A DNA stretch of 64,000 bases from Sphaerulina vaccinii (GCA_022570795.1 JAKUDP010000010.1:372001-436000), one strand, 5' to 3'. Counted from the first letter of the stretch, positions 11,101 through 22,141 are shown. Notes: generated by a model from the sequence alone, not told the origin. Made by a program: numbers and translations.

Positions 11101-11656
11101 GCACGCCAATGCTTTCGAGGCGAGATTTGCTCGTGATCAAGCCGCTGGGACTCAGCGGCAAGGACAGACTATCATGGTATTTACCATTGTGACGATCATC
11201 TTCTTGCCTCTATCTTTCATCACAGCTTTCTTCGCAGTCAATATTAGGGAGTTTCCACATCCTGGCGGCGACGGCTCAAGCGCTGAGATCCCCCTTGGCT
11301 ATGCATCAGCATACATCTTTGGAATCGGTCTCGCAATATCGGTGCCTGCTATTGCTGTAGCGCTCTCTGTTGATCAAGTCAACAATACCTGGGTGCGTTT
11401 GCGGACGTGGTGGAGGAAACGTTCGACCAAGAACGGGGACGAGCTTGAGACCGAACATATCGAGAAGACACTGTCTATGGCCAAGAGTATGAGAAGAAGT
11501 GTGGACTTCTACGCAAATGGTAATGGGAAGGTGCTCAGTCCACCACCTAAGAGAAGTGAAGAAGGTGTATATACCAGGCGGATCAGCAGACCGGAGAGAC
11601 ATATTGAGCTCGACTTGGAGCGCGGAAGGAGAAATGCGAGGACTGATACGTTCTGA
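8102..11656 (+). CDS. Ankyrin-repeat protein with C-terminal CorA-like membrane domain
   Basis: One intact exon encodes 1,184 residues. Residues about 20-375 form roughly nine ankyrin repeats (GRTALMTAAWKGHKTIVELL, GRTPLHVAAEFGN, GNTPLLIAAQKGK). A conserved linker follows (FRWIHLPANNISWCDALLTK), then a basic Ser/Thr-rich disordered stretch (about 510-655), then a mainly helical region ending in two membrane helices near residues 1023-1046 and 1066-1090. The layout matches the CorA/Mrs2-like Mg2+ transporter superfamily, with both termini inside. The canonical Gly-Met-Asn after the first helix is replaced by Ala-Val-Asn (FFAVNIREF), so Mg2+ transport is uncertain. This fusion is common in Pezizomycotina, where its role is unassigned. 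Confidence 0.9.
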   Translation: MPRRPVSLQSGDSTNLRPEPRLLKAVEKNDVLQVQEVIEDVQKERNFGTKLLSVGLVRACDKGHVDIARYLLIRGADPDYATGNKPPALLRAAEHGQAELVEVLIDHRANLEAMDKKGRTALMTAAWKGHKTIVELLVSRGAHVDTHDLRRRNVLHNIAADQGDKKHFANPSDRPKRKCGMDIVQYLLQAGVNIDAEDELGRTAVHWACVTDNEDLLKILLTTRFGGASPQARVNATDTRMKTPLQLAATHNRERLTRILIEHGADVFSKSDGDWTALHNACQSGSEALVRMLVVVGADVNGQLLNGRTPLHVAAEFGNTDAAECLLETSGIRRSVKDRFGNTPLLIAAQKGKMEIVEMLAPWNHVHDLSTDEIEAAQQFNATIVDFDDKDFNRVQRRSVYELLYARDIRDASKHSISTLPANTKATQFRWIHLPANNISWCDALLTKRFIEEGATDVEGYKSLESAFWNQHRGQQHHSRFMRPMCQVVQRLEAELEHHAPPAVIVEEPGSLSPIPGTPTKHKSSDKLDRLMAMKSDESDTIAGAENARPKSKHGKPHRQSTTDTNSTMAASDGSIGTKLNGQSGKPQVKRQETTSTVATSSTNANKKTTKPAHTGGKSSKEPRKPTARQSTKSSSGASPSRRLQSSRSIFMFMPYLHFETDRRRREMQMAMDNPQRHTIAAVADEVLIRAHLSKSASFLHVRRTLDQFFYHNIDTTVRDCDQVVFRFQEKHHKNQEGGPKIFMVDQLWLWILGKDLVVTSFPQRWRQPRNDPLNVLEGIIEEINSKTREPVQDVYELAMTIAGRCFGTFDRHRKGDDEFQFLDMFESSIGAAMDNEASLFQGFSKASRQASDWLQSHQKPNRFSKHLEADSKAYEHKLKKHPDRFDDVDPNDTNPAFINQLLDVGAETDLLAEIKDIRDELDIIRMVLDHQKHLMPELKDAVKGIYQTERSHGRVRKCEKVFDEQEKTISNPIKDINRMEVQANRVYESIRSLLDLKQKHANAFEARFARDQAAGTQRQGQTIMVFTIVTIIFLPLSFITAFFAVNIREFPHPGGDGSSAEIPLGYASAYIFGIGLAISVPAIAVALSVDQVNNTWVRLRTWWRKRSTKNGDELETEHIEKTLSMAKSMRRSVDFYANGNGKVLSPPPKRSEEGVYTRRISRPERHIELDLERGRRNARTDTF

Positions 11657-12246
11657 TAGTCGAAAGATATACAACACTTTAGTGCATCGTACATCGATTG
11701 GCTTCCCGGAAGGATCCTGAATAGCCTGCCTTCTGCGAGGCAAGGCTGCGCGACATGAGGCACTTCAAGTGGCCTTCTCTTGCTCTATCTTCGGCGTAGC
11801 TCGGTGTTACAGCGGTGTCACAGGCGCTTCTCGAAGCGCGCTAGGAAAACGCGTCAGGTACAGAAGCTTCGAGGGTGTTTCCGCTGCATGATGAGATCAG
11901 CAAGATAACGATTTCTCGGTCAGCGCTTGAAGAAAAACACAACAACAACCCACAATTTCTCCAGCAGTGTCTGCCCATTTGTCGACCAACATGACCCTTG
12001 CTTGGGACAGCGTGAGATATCTGCCGTTACAATCCCCGGCCCGATCACGATACCGCGACTGTCTCGCTCAACGTTTCATAGCTTGTCAGAACACTGGCGA
12101 CGTCGTGTTCTCAACTGCCCTGGTAGATGGCATCAGGATGGCCGTGCTTGTCGCGTAGTATATACGGCGCACCTACCCGTGATTCCTTGTTTGTCAACAG
12201 TAATGCGACCTTCTTCTAGGTTCCTCTATACCACCAGTCAACCAAC
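11657..12246. other. Intergenic, no gene seen
   Basis: About 590 bp between two plus-strand genes. A TATATA-like sequence near 12159-12164 may serve the downstream F-box gene. Nothing else was recognised. Confidence 0.45.
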
Positions 12247-13834
12247 ATGTCACTGACCCTCGAGCGCACGATGAGTGTTCATCAGACATCCAAGGCGGCC
12301 ACGGCTCTGCCATTGGAAATCCGGCAGCAAGTCTTTGCTTACCTCGACTCACGATCCTTCTATTCGGCGCAGAAAGTGTGCAGGTACTGGAGATATGCCT
12401 GTCGAGCCAGCGATCCCATCAAGCGACAGCTACGAAAGATGCCAGTCCTCATGCCTCCCGCCGAGAAGGCTCCATTGGATCCTGCCCTCATGCAGACCGT
12501 CTTTGACGAAGCAGCGCGGTCTTTGATGCTCGGTGTCGAAACAGAGCGCCTCCACGATACTCCGGGGAACATGACTAGAGCATATAAGGCGGGCTTCGAA
12601 TTGACGCCGCGAGTCGTTGCAACTCCAGATGGGAATGTGATCGTCACTCTGAACGGGCGGCTGATATCAGTATACGATGTCGTTGGAGAGCATGCGAGCC
12701 TGCGGACACAGAGAATGATCAACGACCTGAAAGAGACGATTGGGAGTGGGCCGTGGCTAAAGGTCAATTGTAACACAAGCAGTGAGCTCGCATTGTCGTC
12801 AGACGGATCATTGCTTGCTATTACTCAGGAGAGGATAATTCAGATCTACGACTTGATGGATGAACCACACAGTTTCACTATCAATGAGTACGTGGGCAGC
12901 GCGACAGGACATTATATTGCTGGACTCGATTTTGAGCAGAATGACCATGTTCTGCGAGTGCGCCTATCTGGAAAAGGTACGGTCGTATATCTTGGGACAC
13001 CAGCTCGATCAGATGGCTCAGCTGGCATTGAGCACTGGAAAGGAAAGTCAGGTCTGAGGCATGTCTTTCTCGACTCTTCGCTACTTTTCGTACAGGATGA
13101 GAAGAGTGACGAGACGAGCCACACGAGCCGCATATCTGCAGTGCAGATTCTACATGACTTCGAGCAAGGTTATCTCTTTGCTGGTCAACATCATGGTGGT
13201 GGCGACAGTAGCTTCTGTGAGTCTCGTTCGTGCATCTTCCTGGTCGTTAGGAGTAATTCAGCTAATCGCTTCACTTGTAGACATGTTAGGCCACGTTCGA
13301 TGCACAGACGACACAGTAGCCGTAACAGTTCAGCCACAGACTGTCACGATTCTTGCTCGCTTGGAGAGCTTCCTAAGCAGCTGGAAGTTCACCCTCGATG
13401 CATCATCCGAAGGTGGCCTTTCTGAGAACATGCCATCAGCCCACGAGCACCACCCGCGATTCTGCGTTTCATCTCAGGGCAGATTCGAGTTCCTTGCTCT
13501 GGCGGAGCGTGACAAGAAACGCATACGTCCAGCTCCCTTAACGCAACTCTTTCTCTATCGATTGCCAAGCCATACCGAGCTTCGGAGGAAATTATTAGCT
13601 GTGTCCATTGAAGCAGCGGAACTCCGCAGTAAGCCTGTCAAAACATCGGAGCACCCTACGACCAGTACATCCTCCAGATCGTCGAAGTTTGTTGTGCCCA
13701 GAATGCCACTCTGCTTGACGACCATTCAGGGAGACGTGGTGGACCTCAAGTTCAGCGCTGTTGATGATGAGACTTGCACCGTATCGGCGTCAACGGTTGA
13801 TACGACCAGAACTTGGCAGATACAGGATAGATGA
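12247..13834 (+). CDS. F-box domain protein, probable beta-propeller-like C-terminal region
   Basis: Exons 12247-13216 and 13281-13834 (64-bp intron, donor GTGAGT, acceptor TTGTAG) give 507 residues; the join reads DSSFYMLGHV in frame. The N-terminal F-box is clear: TALPLEIRQQVFAYLDSRSF then VCRYWRYACRA (residues about 19-50). The remainder has repeated short beta-strand patterns (ALSSDGSLLAITQERIIQIY) reminiscent of WD40 blades but without clear WD dipeptides. F-box proteins bridge substrates to SCF ubiquitin ligases through Skp1. The target is unknown. A second in-frame ATG at 12271 is an alternative start. Confidence 0.85.
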
Positions 13835-15016
13835 GCCACTCAACTATGCGACTGATGTCGAGGAATCTAGTTTGTTAAGTGGCCAGCAACGACCCTCTTT
13901 CCTTGGCTCTGGACCTTTGTGCTCAAATGCAGCCGTATGTACCACTGCCTTTCACTAGTGACTGCAAGATTCTTGGCTTCCGAATAACGAGGACATGGCA
14001 CATTTAACACATCCTGAATGGATGGGGCTAACTTTGTGTGCCCTCACGAGCAAAGTCGGAGGATCCGGATTGGGGCGGAAACGAACATCACACCGTTCCA
14101 CGACTTATACCACCATCTCTTCTACTCTGGTCGCAAGGTTGTTATTCATCACCGCACGCACACCCTAAGCCTGTCGTCCCGGAAAGACGGGTTCAATCAA
14201 CTCTGCCAGTGCCGGATCATCGGATCATTACCAATACACAGCTGCACAATCGCGACCGGTCAACACCGCAACCATCCTGAGTTTGCGAAGTTAGCGCTCT
14301 GCATGCGTATGCTAAGGAGGCTGTGTAGTAGGAGGAAGGGCGTGCAGGAGTGTTCACGACAGGCGACCAAGTCACATTGCACCACACCATCTCCCGATCC
14401 ACGGATATGGTTAGTTCACAAGGCTCCAAGACAGCTGGGGTGGCTCCGCACTCGCATTCGTGCACTTGTCGGCCGCAACTTGAGCCCCGGTCCGTTCGTG
14501 AACGGACACTGTGCATGGCAGCCTGTCCTCAAATAGTTTGCCTCTCGTAAAGCTCAAGAATTGCGTGTTCTGGTAGATGATGTATCAAAGCATGTCCCAA
14601 TGCAATCGGATTGAAGGTCAAACAGAACACATGAGGTGTCAAGTGAGGTCATCATCGACGTTAAGATAGAGTGCTTATTGTAAGTGCGCGACGCGACCCG
14701 TAGCAGAGTGGATGAGCTAATGCGGTCATGCTCCATCAGGTTCGGTGTAGTTCATCAGATATGATGACAGGACCAGTATAAGTACATCTTGTCTTTGGCT
14801 TTGGTGATATCAACTGTTGAAGTGGCTTGTCAACGGCACAACTCATGCTATTTTGCTAGGCCAATATCTCGAGCATTTGCTCAGTCACAAGCCTACCAGT
14901 ATCTGCGGACCACAAGGTAAACAGCCAGTGTGGTAACAGCAGCAGACAGGAAGTACCCTCCCCATGTCAGCAGAAACCCACTCTGTTCGCTGATTAGCTT
15001 GACATCGCTTCGTCAT
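13835..15016. other. Intergenic, no gene seen
   Basis: About 1.2 kb between convergent 3' ends. Several frames of 60-170 codons exist, but their translations lack hydrophobic cores or motifs and overlap on both strands, so I treat them as chance. No repeat was noticed. Confidence 0.45.
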
Positions 15017-15935
15017 TTAGATATTGCTTACGATGCTGGCTACTTGTCCGTGACTCGCAGGTCGATCTCCACCGTGTCCTTTCTCCAGAGCACTAGTGTC
15101 CTGTTGCGCTGCGTAAAGACTCGCATGTTTCGGAACGTCAACCAAAGCACATACTGAGCAGATCTTCAAGGAAAAGTCGCCTTCTTGTGTACCGAAGAAG
15201 CTATTGAAAGTCAGTACTTGATCTGCATATCGCATATCGCATAGGTACTGATGTTCGGGTTCGTGATTCCGGGAGACTGACCTTCGCATCATGATGCTGA
15301 AGCGTTTGATCTTTTTTAGGTCGATCGGCTTTGCATCTTTCTTGGGTCTTCCTCGATATGTTGCATTGAAACTGCTCCAAGGGATGAATACAGTCTTGTC
15401 GTGGGTGTCGCCGGGCTCTGTTTGTGGTGGCAGCTCGAAGTCGCACTCGTAGGTCACTGATGCTTGCTCTCTTCCAGTGTCGGGATCTGGTGACAGCAAT
15501 TCGTCTTTCAGATTGAATGTATAGCGCTTCTCTGCAAGTAATTAGACGCGTGTATCGTGGCCTTCCTGAGATGCGGGCACATACTATCGCCCTTGGCGAT
15601 GCATAGTTCAATGCCAGCGTAGCGTGACAAGTCCCACTCGGCATCTTCTTGCGTAGTCCTTTGACTCGCGAAGCCGGCGCCTCCGAGTGTCTTGATGTCG
15701 AGATTGCCGCGAAAAGTTCCAGTCTTGTCGGTACAGTCGAGGTACGAGATGCTCTTGCCTATGGTTTCGATGAGCATATGCATGCTGTTGTCAATTCCAG
15801 CTTCAGCTCACCGCCTCTGACCCGATCATCACTGTCCGTCCAGTCACCCGAATGCCATCCCTTACTGCCGCCAAACAGAGTCAATGGCTTCTCAGCCGCG
15901 TACGTTGATGACATTGTTGATCGGATGAGGTTCAT
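15017..15935 (-). CDS. CIA30-domain protein (complex I intermediate-associated protein 30 family)
   Basis: Five exons are inferred (15812-15935, 15585-15758, 15282-15531, 15155-15200, 15017-15100), giving 225 residues. Family hallmarks are consecutive: LFGGSKGWHSGDWTDSDDR, GNLDIKTLGGAGFASQRTT, then GRPKKDAKPIDLKKIKRFS and SFFGTQEGDFSL. The CIA30 domain is a jelly-roll fold; in Neurospora and human NDUFAF1 it assists assembly of the membrane arm of mitochondrial complex I. This short one-domain form could be that factor or a cytosolic paralogue; no strong mitochondrial presequence is seen. The last intron (15101-15154, 54 bp) is in frame, so reading through it would also make a protein. The start may instead be the ATG at 15914. 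Confidence 0.88.
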
Positions 15936-16675
15936 TTGACTGCAAACAACAAGTGGAGTTCAAAGATACTATCTTCTTGGCGCTTCCTTACGTGTTTCAT
16001 AACTCAAGCACAATACGGTTTCGGGAACGCAGAAAGTACGAGACATACTGTTGCAGGTGAGGCATTAGATTTTGATCTAGTGTAGCTGGATATGCTCAAT
16101 CAGAGAAACCCTGATGCTGTGGGCGGCCAGCTGTATTGGCGGCGAGCTTCTCATGCAGCCCTTCCATGGATCAGCGGCTGAAGGAGCTGCTAAAGTCCGA
16201 ACTGCTGCAACTCGCGATAGTTCTCAAGGGTTGAAGGCAATAGCGCCGCCTCTCCAGATCATACCACCTCGTAGCCGTTCTGAGTAGCAGAATTGTTCTC
16301 GTATCGCCGGCCATCCTGCTTCACGGCTGCCACCTTGCCGCATACCACCAGTGCCGCGGCTACCTTGTTGGATGCCTCATGCGTACCATGGCATTCCGAA
16401 TTCGTCCTCATTCGATGACTTCGACTCTCGCAAAGTCGGATTCGAGAACCATTCTTTGGTGGAAACCATGCGCTTGACGGTACTTCGTCAACGCCCTCTA
16501 TCACAACTCCAGACTCCATCGCTCAAAAGTAATCAAAGCAGGCTGAAACGCTTTCGTAGCCAGCCTGCCAACCTCCCATATTACAGTGCAATCTTTTTGT
16601 TCCGCTTCAGTAGTCCAGGAGTGGTGGAGATCCTGCTTGCCACTCTTCTGACGAATCCGATGGTGTCTGGCGCGA
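15936..16675. other. Spacer that may include the 3' end of the bZIP gene
   Basis: About 740 bp lies between the CIA30 start and the nearest stop codon of the bZIP frame. An alternative splice (donor near 16734, acceptor at a CAG just before 16661) would add about 50 residues ending near 16501. Nothing conserved is visible to decide this. Otherwise only the CIA30 promoter is expected. Confidence 0.35.
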
Positions 16676-17543
16676 TCAGCCATTGCTCTGATAAGTGCGT
16701 CCGTGATGCTGTCTACTCACTGAACTCTGGTAAGAAGTGATCTCGTTGGCCATGCTTGCATAACTCATGCTGAATGGGTTTACCTCGTCATCGGTGTAGA
16801 TTTCCTGTTTGATCGGGGTTTGCATCAAGTTCTGCATTGCGAACGTCTGGGCCGGTGGAATGTATTGTGGGTACATCGGCAGGTCCATGCTCGAACCACA
16901 GTAAGCTGGATATGTCGGATAGCTGACGCTTTCGGCCTGTGACATGGCAAGATGGGCTGTGAAGGGTGGAGGCGAAGTTGATAATTGGCGAGTGAACTGC
17001 TGGGAAAACATGCCTCTGTCATCCGATGGCAGTACGTATTGCTGAGCTAGGACCTCCGGCGTCCGATGTCGTGGCCCATGGGCATGGCTGATGAAAGATC
17101 GCCGTCTTTGCACATTGGGTGTGTGCTGTGTTGTATCTGCTCCGTTGGTGCTCGAGAGTTCTTCGTGACGTTGCTCGGGTGATGCTGAACTTGAACCAGC
17201 TCTGCGTTCTAGATCTTCCAACCGCTTCTTCAGCTTTTTGCCTACAATGCTGTTAGATGGTTGCGGTACGATGAGTCTTGAGTTGCTATGGCGTACGGTA
17301 ATTCCGTTGAGCAATGCGGTTCTGTATCCTCCGTCGCTCAGCTAGGTCTGAAATCTTCGTCCAATCTTCATTGGGATTCGCACTAGCACTGAAAGCTGTA
17401 ATGGTATGAGCTTGGGATGCGTTGCCTGTGTTCAGTTGACTGTCAATGTACATACCACTACTGGTGCTGTGTGCGGTAGGGTATTTTGCTGCAGCGGGAT
17501 ACTGCGGAAAGCTGTAACGATCCATGTCTGCTTGTTCGTACAT
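16676..17543 (-). CDS. bZIP (AP-1-like) transcription factor
   Basis: Exons 17297-17543 and 16676-17241, with a 55-bp intron inside the basic region, give about 270 residues. The basic motif ERRRIQNRIAQRNYRKK (residues about 71-87) matches the fungal bZIP consensus NxxAQ, and LKKRLEDLERRA begins a short leucine zipper. The intron in the basic region recurs in this fungal subfamily. The flanking sequence is Tyr/Pro/Ser/Gln-rich and disordered, typical of activation regions, with no recognised second domain and no cysteine-rich Yap1-type redox domain. The C-terminus is uncertain because a further intron could extend it. It lies downstream of an unusually long gene-free region, as often seen for regulatory genes. 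Confidence 0.85.
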
Positions 17544-20053
17544 GCTAGCCAGATGTTCAGTAAGTATTGTCGAGCCAAAGGCAGACTGAGGAAATGATAA
17601 AGACGTGTAACAACGAGACCGGTGAAAGGAACGATGAGCTGGCGGCTGGTTGAGTTGTCCATATATCCAGTCCGGTCACCCCATTCAAGGGCACTAGAAG
17701 CTGAGCAAGGTTGCGCCTTCCGAGAGATCCTACTGTTGCGACGTTCCTACGTGGACTGGGGTGGCATGCGTGGCTCGGACGCCTGGTCTCTGGAGCGCCG
17801 AGCGAGCGCTACCTGCTTTGAGGCGCCTTGACACAGGGCTGAATACTGAACACACGCTCCTTTGGCGAGCCTGATTAGCAAAGCAGCGTCGACGAGAATA
17901 GGGCAGCCAAAAGTCGTGTGCAATGCCGAGCAGAGTTCGTCGGTGTGAAGAGGCCGTATGTGCAGTCGCAGGACGCGGCACCATGCAGCATCCGAACCTG
18001 ACGATGCCATGCCAGCCAGCGCCAGCCTTAAGTGCCTACCTTACCTGCGCCGATCGGTTTAGCCGTAGCATTCCAGCGCATGGTATGGAGTACTGCCGCC
18101 TGTCTCTCACGTGAATATATAGGAGCTCTCTGTGTATTTCGGTTCCCGCAATCCATGGCCATCTCGGAGACAGGCAGCCTGTTGGCGTAGCGCCTCCAGA
18201 GCGTCCGCGTTGCCTGCTGGTCCTCGTAGTTTCAGACGCTGGTAGGGATGGGCGACGGCCTGATCTTGATGGTCAAGTGAGTCGCCGTTGTGCTCGCTCG
18301 CACTCGCGCCCCAGCATCCAGAATTGACAATCCGGCGATAACAGTCTCTCCTTCACCGCACACCGCCAAAAGTCGAGTCGTGTGCTCGAGCGGATCCCAG
18401 AGGTGCATGGTACAGGTGCATACTGCTGGATTCGCTGGTGGAAAAACACAGCCCTACAGCACGAGCGAGCAAATTGGAAGCTTGATCAGCACTCCTTCAG
18501 AGCATGAGTGGTGTTTGTGAGTGGAGATTTGATTTGTCCCCATTCGTTTGCAGGAGAACTACCCTCGCTTGGCACTGATTCTGCCGAATCCGATTATAAA
18601 TTCTCGCCCATCATCAATCATCATCTCTTCGTCGAAACCTCTCATCACCAATTCTGCTGTGACGGCAGCACGACGGACGTCTTGTTACGCCACGTGGTTG
18701 TCGTGATACACATGCGATCGTAGCGAGATGCAACTGGCACAAACAGCGTCTGCTGGAGCTCACGTCTGAGCCCCTCATCCTGTTGGGAGACGATTAGGGC
18801 ACTGTTCATTGCGGGCAATGCTTCATCGGCATTCAGCTTGATCAGCCGCAGGATACTACCGAGCTGTGTAACAAGAGTCCGAAGTATGAATCACAGTAAA
18901 GCTAAGGCTACATGACCGATCGGTTCTGGTGGTGCCTACGGATCATCTGAGGATCGTAGGGCTGATTTCTCGACCGCTCTACGCCTATGAGTGAAATCAT
19001 GATTCCATTCAAAACACCGCCTCACATCCTTGGAATCCCGAGTAATCAAGCGAGGCGCCTGCAGCTCCAGCCAAGGTGCGACTCCGAGCGTTCGGCCTGC
19101 CCGTGAGCTATCCGCTGCTGGATTGAGATGACATTACTGCAGGAGCAAGCGGCGATAGATATGGCTGGCCTATTCCCAGCGCCGAAGAGAGCAGTCTCTT
19201 TGGAATGAATCTCGCACGCAAGAACTGGATGAAACGGAGAACGATGAAGTACATCCGGGAGGCTGCGTGGAAGCACAGCCCACTCGTCGCGCACGCGAGC
19301 GCTACACAAAACGAACTTGGTATTCCGCACAGCGTGAAGGAGTGCGCACAACAGCGTCTCGATGGTATTGGCTGCTAATCCCGGTCGCAGCCATGATCAC
19401 AGCGCGCAAGGCTCCCAGAAGATCCCCATATACACCGCTGTTGCCATGTGCAGGTTCCCTGTGTCCATGTGTGAATGCCACTAACCGTCGGTAGTGGACG
19501 CACAACATAGCAGTCCGTTTCGGACTAGTTCAGCTATGGGGCTGCGTATAGCTCGAGCCTTGTGCTGCAGACATCGTGGCTTGGCATTTGACGCAGAGCG
19601 CTTGAGGACGATATGAGATGGTAGGACCAAGGCCACGTCCATGTTAATGATTTGTAGCTACACAAATGTTCAACAGTATTGAGCATGTTTCGATTGTCCA
19701 GTATTGATGTAGTTGTACCAGTACCTGCTTTCTGGCATCGGAACTGCTTTTCCAGAATTCTGCTGTACCACTGGTCGATCGCTGCGCTTCACTGCTCGTA
19801 CTGCAGCGAAAGGAGCTGTCGCGAGCTGCCAACAAATGTTCACAATCTCGTGCTTGCAGACCGTAAGGCCTGATCAGCTCCGCCGTGCTTAATCTATCCG
19901 AAAAGGCCTCTACCCAGGCTGATTTGTAGCACGTTCGCCTCACAAAGTAAATATACTCGTGGCCGTACTTGATGTTTAACACTCTTGGCGCTGTTGTCCT
20001 GTGGTAAGAGAAGCTCATCAAATATGATCGATATGCCGGCCAGAGCGCATATC
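17544..20053. other. 2.5-kb gene-poor region upstream of the bZIP gene
   Basis: No ORF longer than about 160 codons and none with a recognisable motif. A TATA-like AATCCGATTATAAATT lies near 18586-18601, followed by a TC-rich stretch, which looks like a promoter without an obvious protein gene. Possible long 5' leader of the bZIP gene or a non-coding transcript; this is inference. Confidence 0.45.
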
Positions 20054-21229
20054 TCACGTTGCTGCATAGCCGTGCTTCTTTCCATAATTGAAGACCTTGC
20101 CCTCCATGTCCGGACCGATGAAGAGCCAAGCTATGGATGTAGCCCAGCTGAATAATGTGTCCACGAACCAGTTATTGCGAGGAGATCCACCCATCATACC
20201 GACCCTCATTGCGTCTCCAAGTAGCTGAGTCGTGATCAGGTAGCCTCCTGATTCCAGTCCACGAACTGCAGCCGCCGCAACCTGATCTTCATCCTGTGCA
20301 GGATCACCTTCTTCCAAGATCTGCGTGATCTTGTGTTTCGTCTTGTTTTCTTCGTCAAGTCCAGGTGATGTGATGGTTGCAGGACATACGCAGTGAATCT
20401 TGATATCTGCTGGTGCAGCATTTGCAGGATCCTTTCTTCGGGCACCATTGTAGAAGTTCATCTCGGACCGAAGAGTATCAGCAAGTGATCGCAAGGCAGA
20501 TTTGGCTGGCGCGTAAGGTGTGTATCCAGCAATACCTGCAAAGCATGCGACGCTTGAGGTGACTATGAAGTGCCTTGGCTTTTGTGTTCCGCCCGGTGCG
20601 TTGCTGGACTTGTTCACAGCTGGTTTGATCCATTGTCGCAGTGTTGAGTGGGCCAGATACGCTGCCGCAAAGTAGTTGACGTCCATCTGCTGCCTCATGA
20701 CCTCGACTGAGGCTTCCAGAAACAGCATTGGCTTTGCCTGGCCTGCGTTGGCCCATACAATATCTGGGGGTTGGCCATGATTCCAGGCGGTCACTTCTTG
20801 TATTAGACGTTCGTTCTCTTCAACCTTGGTCAGATCTGCACTGATGCAAAGAAATCTTTGATTCTGTGCATTCTTCGCCGCAGCCTGTGACAACGTCAAT
20901 GACATGCACCTATAGCATAACAAATATACGGACCTTGATATACTCCAACGCTGCGTCCAGCTTCGACCGAGTTCTTGCGACAATGACAATGTTGGCGCCT
21001 TTCTGAGCCAGAAGTTTACCCAAGCCTCTTCCCATGCCCTGCGAGCCGCCTGTGATGACCACAGTCTGCACAATAGTCAGTAAATGCCAATATTGCAGGT
21101 GAAGGAGTCGCTTACACGACCTTCCACCTCGAAGTGGTTGTGTCGGGAGAAGACGCCCATGATTTCAAGAGCAAGTATCAAGACAATGGCGCAGAGACCA
21201 ATTGACAACCACAAATACCCAGCGGCCAT
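20054..21229 (-). CDS. TSC10: 3-ketodihydrosphingosine reductase
   Basis: Exons 21116-21229, 20934-21065 and 20054-20884 give 358 residues, all phases consistent. An N-terminal membrane helix (LWLSIGLCAIVLILALEI) precedes the short-chain dehydrogenase fold: dinucleotide motif TGGSQGMGRGLG near residue 43, the WANAG block, catalytic Ser in VTSSVACFAG and YTPYAPAKSAL holding the Tyr-x-x-x-Lys pair. A second hydrophobic segment (FSWATSIAWLFIGP) lies near the C-terminus, as in Tsc10/KDSR. The enzyme uses NADPH to reduce 3-ketodihydrosphingosine to dihydrosphingosine at the cytosolic face of the ER, the second step of sphingolipid synthesis. It shares a 167-bp promoter with the next gene. Assignment rests on motif order and topology. 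Confidence 0.92.
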
Positions 21230-21396
21230 ATCACATTGCTGACGACAGTTTGTGTTGAAGCGAGAAGAGGACGCAGTTGTATAGGGAGGAAGGAAGGATG
21301 GGCGCTAAGAAAACTAGCGAAGCTTATTTCTTACCTAACAACTTGCGAAGCTCGATCTCATGCTGTTGCTTCTGTACATCATATCACTGTAACAAG
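21230..21396. promoter_or_regulatory. Compact bidirectional promoter (TSC10 / CCDC25 homologue)
   Basis: Only 167 bp separate the two divergent start codons, so the promoters must overlap. No TATA box is seen in either direction. Confidence 0.6.
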
Positions 21397-22141
21397 ATGG
21401 TGTTCTACTTCACGAGCAATGTGGTCAGTCCCGCGGCCTTTATCTACGTGGGCAAGGACAAAGTAGAAAGTGAGACTGCCTTTTCTAGCATTTACCAATT
21501 ACTTCGGCGACACCACGACTGACTCTGATAGAGACGAGGACCTCATAGCACATGGCTGGAACGAAGACGTCTGGTTCCACGCCGACAACCTCAGCTCAGC
21601 TCACATTTACCTACGCATGCGCGAGGGCGAGACTTGGGACCGCATACCCGAAGAACTGCTGGTAGACTGCGCACAGCTCACGAAGGCCAACAGTATCGAG
21701 GGTAATAAGAAGGACAACGTCACAATCATCTACACACCATGGAGCAATCTCAAGAAGAGCGGCAACATGGCCACGGGTCAAGTGGGCTTCCACAACAATA
21801 AGCTGGTCAAGAAAGTGTACGTGGAGAAGCGGGAGAACGCCATCGTCAATAGGCTGAACAAGACGAAGGTTGAGAAGTTCCCGGACTTGAGGCAGGAAAA
21901 GGCAGACCGCGAGCATGAGGAGCGGAAGAAAGAGAGGATCGCCTCGCAGGCACAGGTAAGTGAGAGTACAGGCAGTCGTTTAGGCTGGTACTGACACCGT
22001 ATGCAGAAGAAAGAGGACGCTAGGTTAGCCGAAGCGCGAAAGCAGCTCAAGTGGCAGAAGGAGCACATGTATGACGACGTGCATACCGAGGATCAGATGC
22101 GAAGCAATGCCGATGGCTTCGATGAGGACGACTTCTTCTAA
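21397..22141 (+). CDS. JLP2: CCDC25 / Jlp2 homologue (NFACT-R domain)
   Basis: Exons 21397-21469, 21534-21955 and 22007-22141 give 209 residues. Start MVFYFTSN, then YVGKDKVENEDLIAHGW (which requires the acceptor at 21533), DVWFHADNLSSAHIYLRM, KANSIEG and YTPWSNLKKSG: the whole order matches human CCDC25 (208 residues). The domain is NFACT-R (formerly DUF814), related to the RNA-binding part of Rqc2. The C-terminal third is a charged coiled coil (EERKKERIASQAQ) and the tail is acidic. Its molecular role in fungi is not settled; a link to ribosome quality control or nucleic-acid binding is inferred from the domain. It converges on the DPP III gene. Confidence 0.93.

Noticed and set aside
14018..14536. 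172-codon plus-strand frame
   Set aside because: Random-looking composition, no motif, overlapped by frames on the other strand, and in a convergent spacer.
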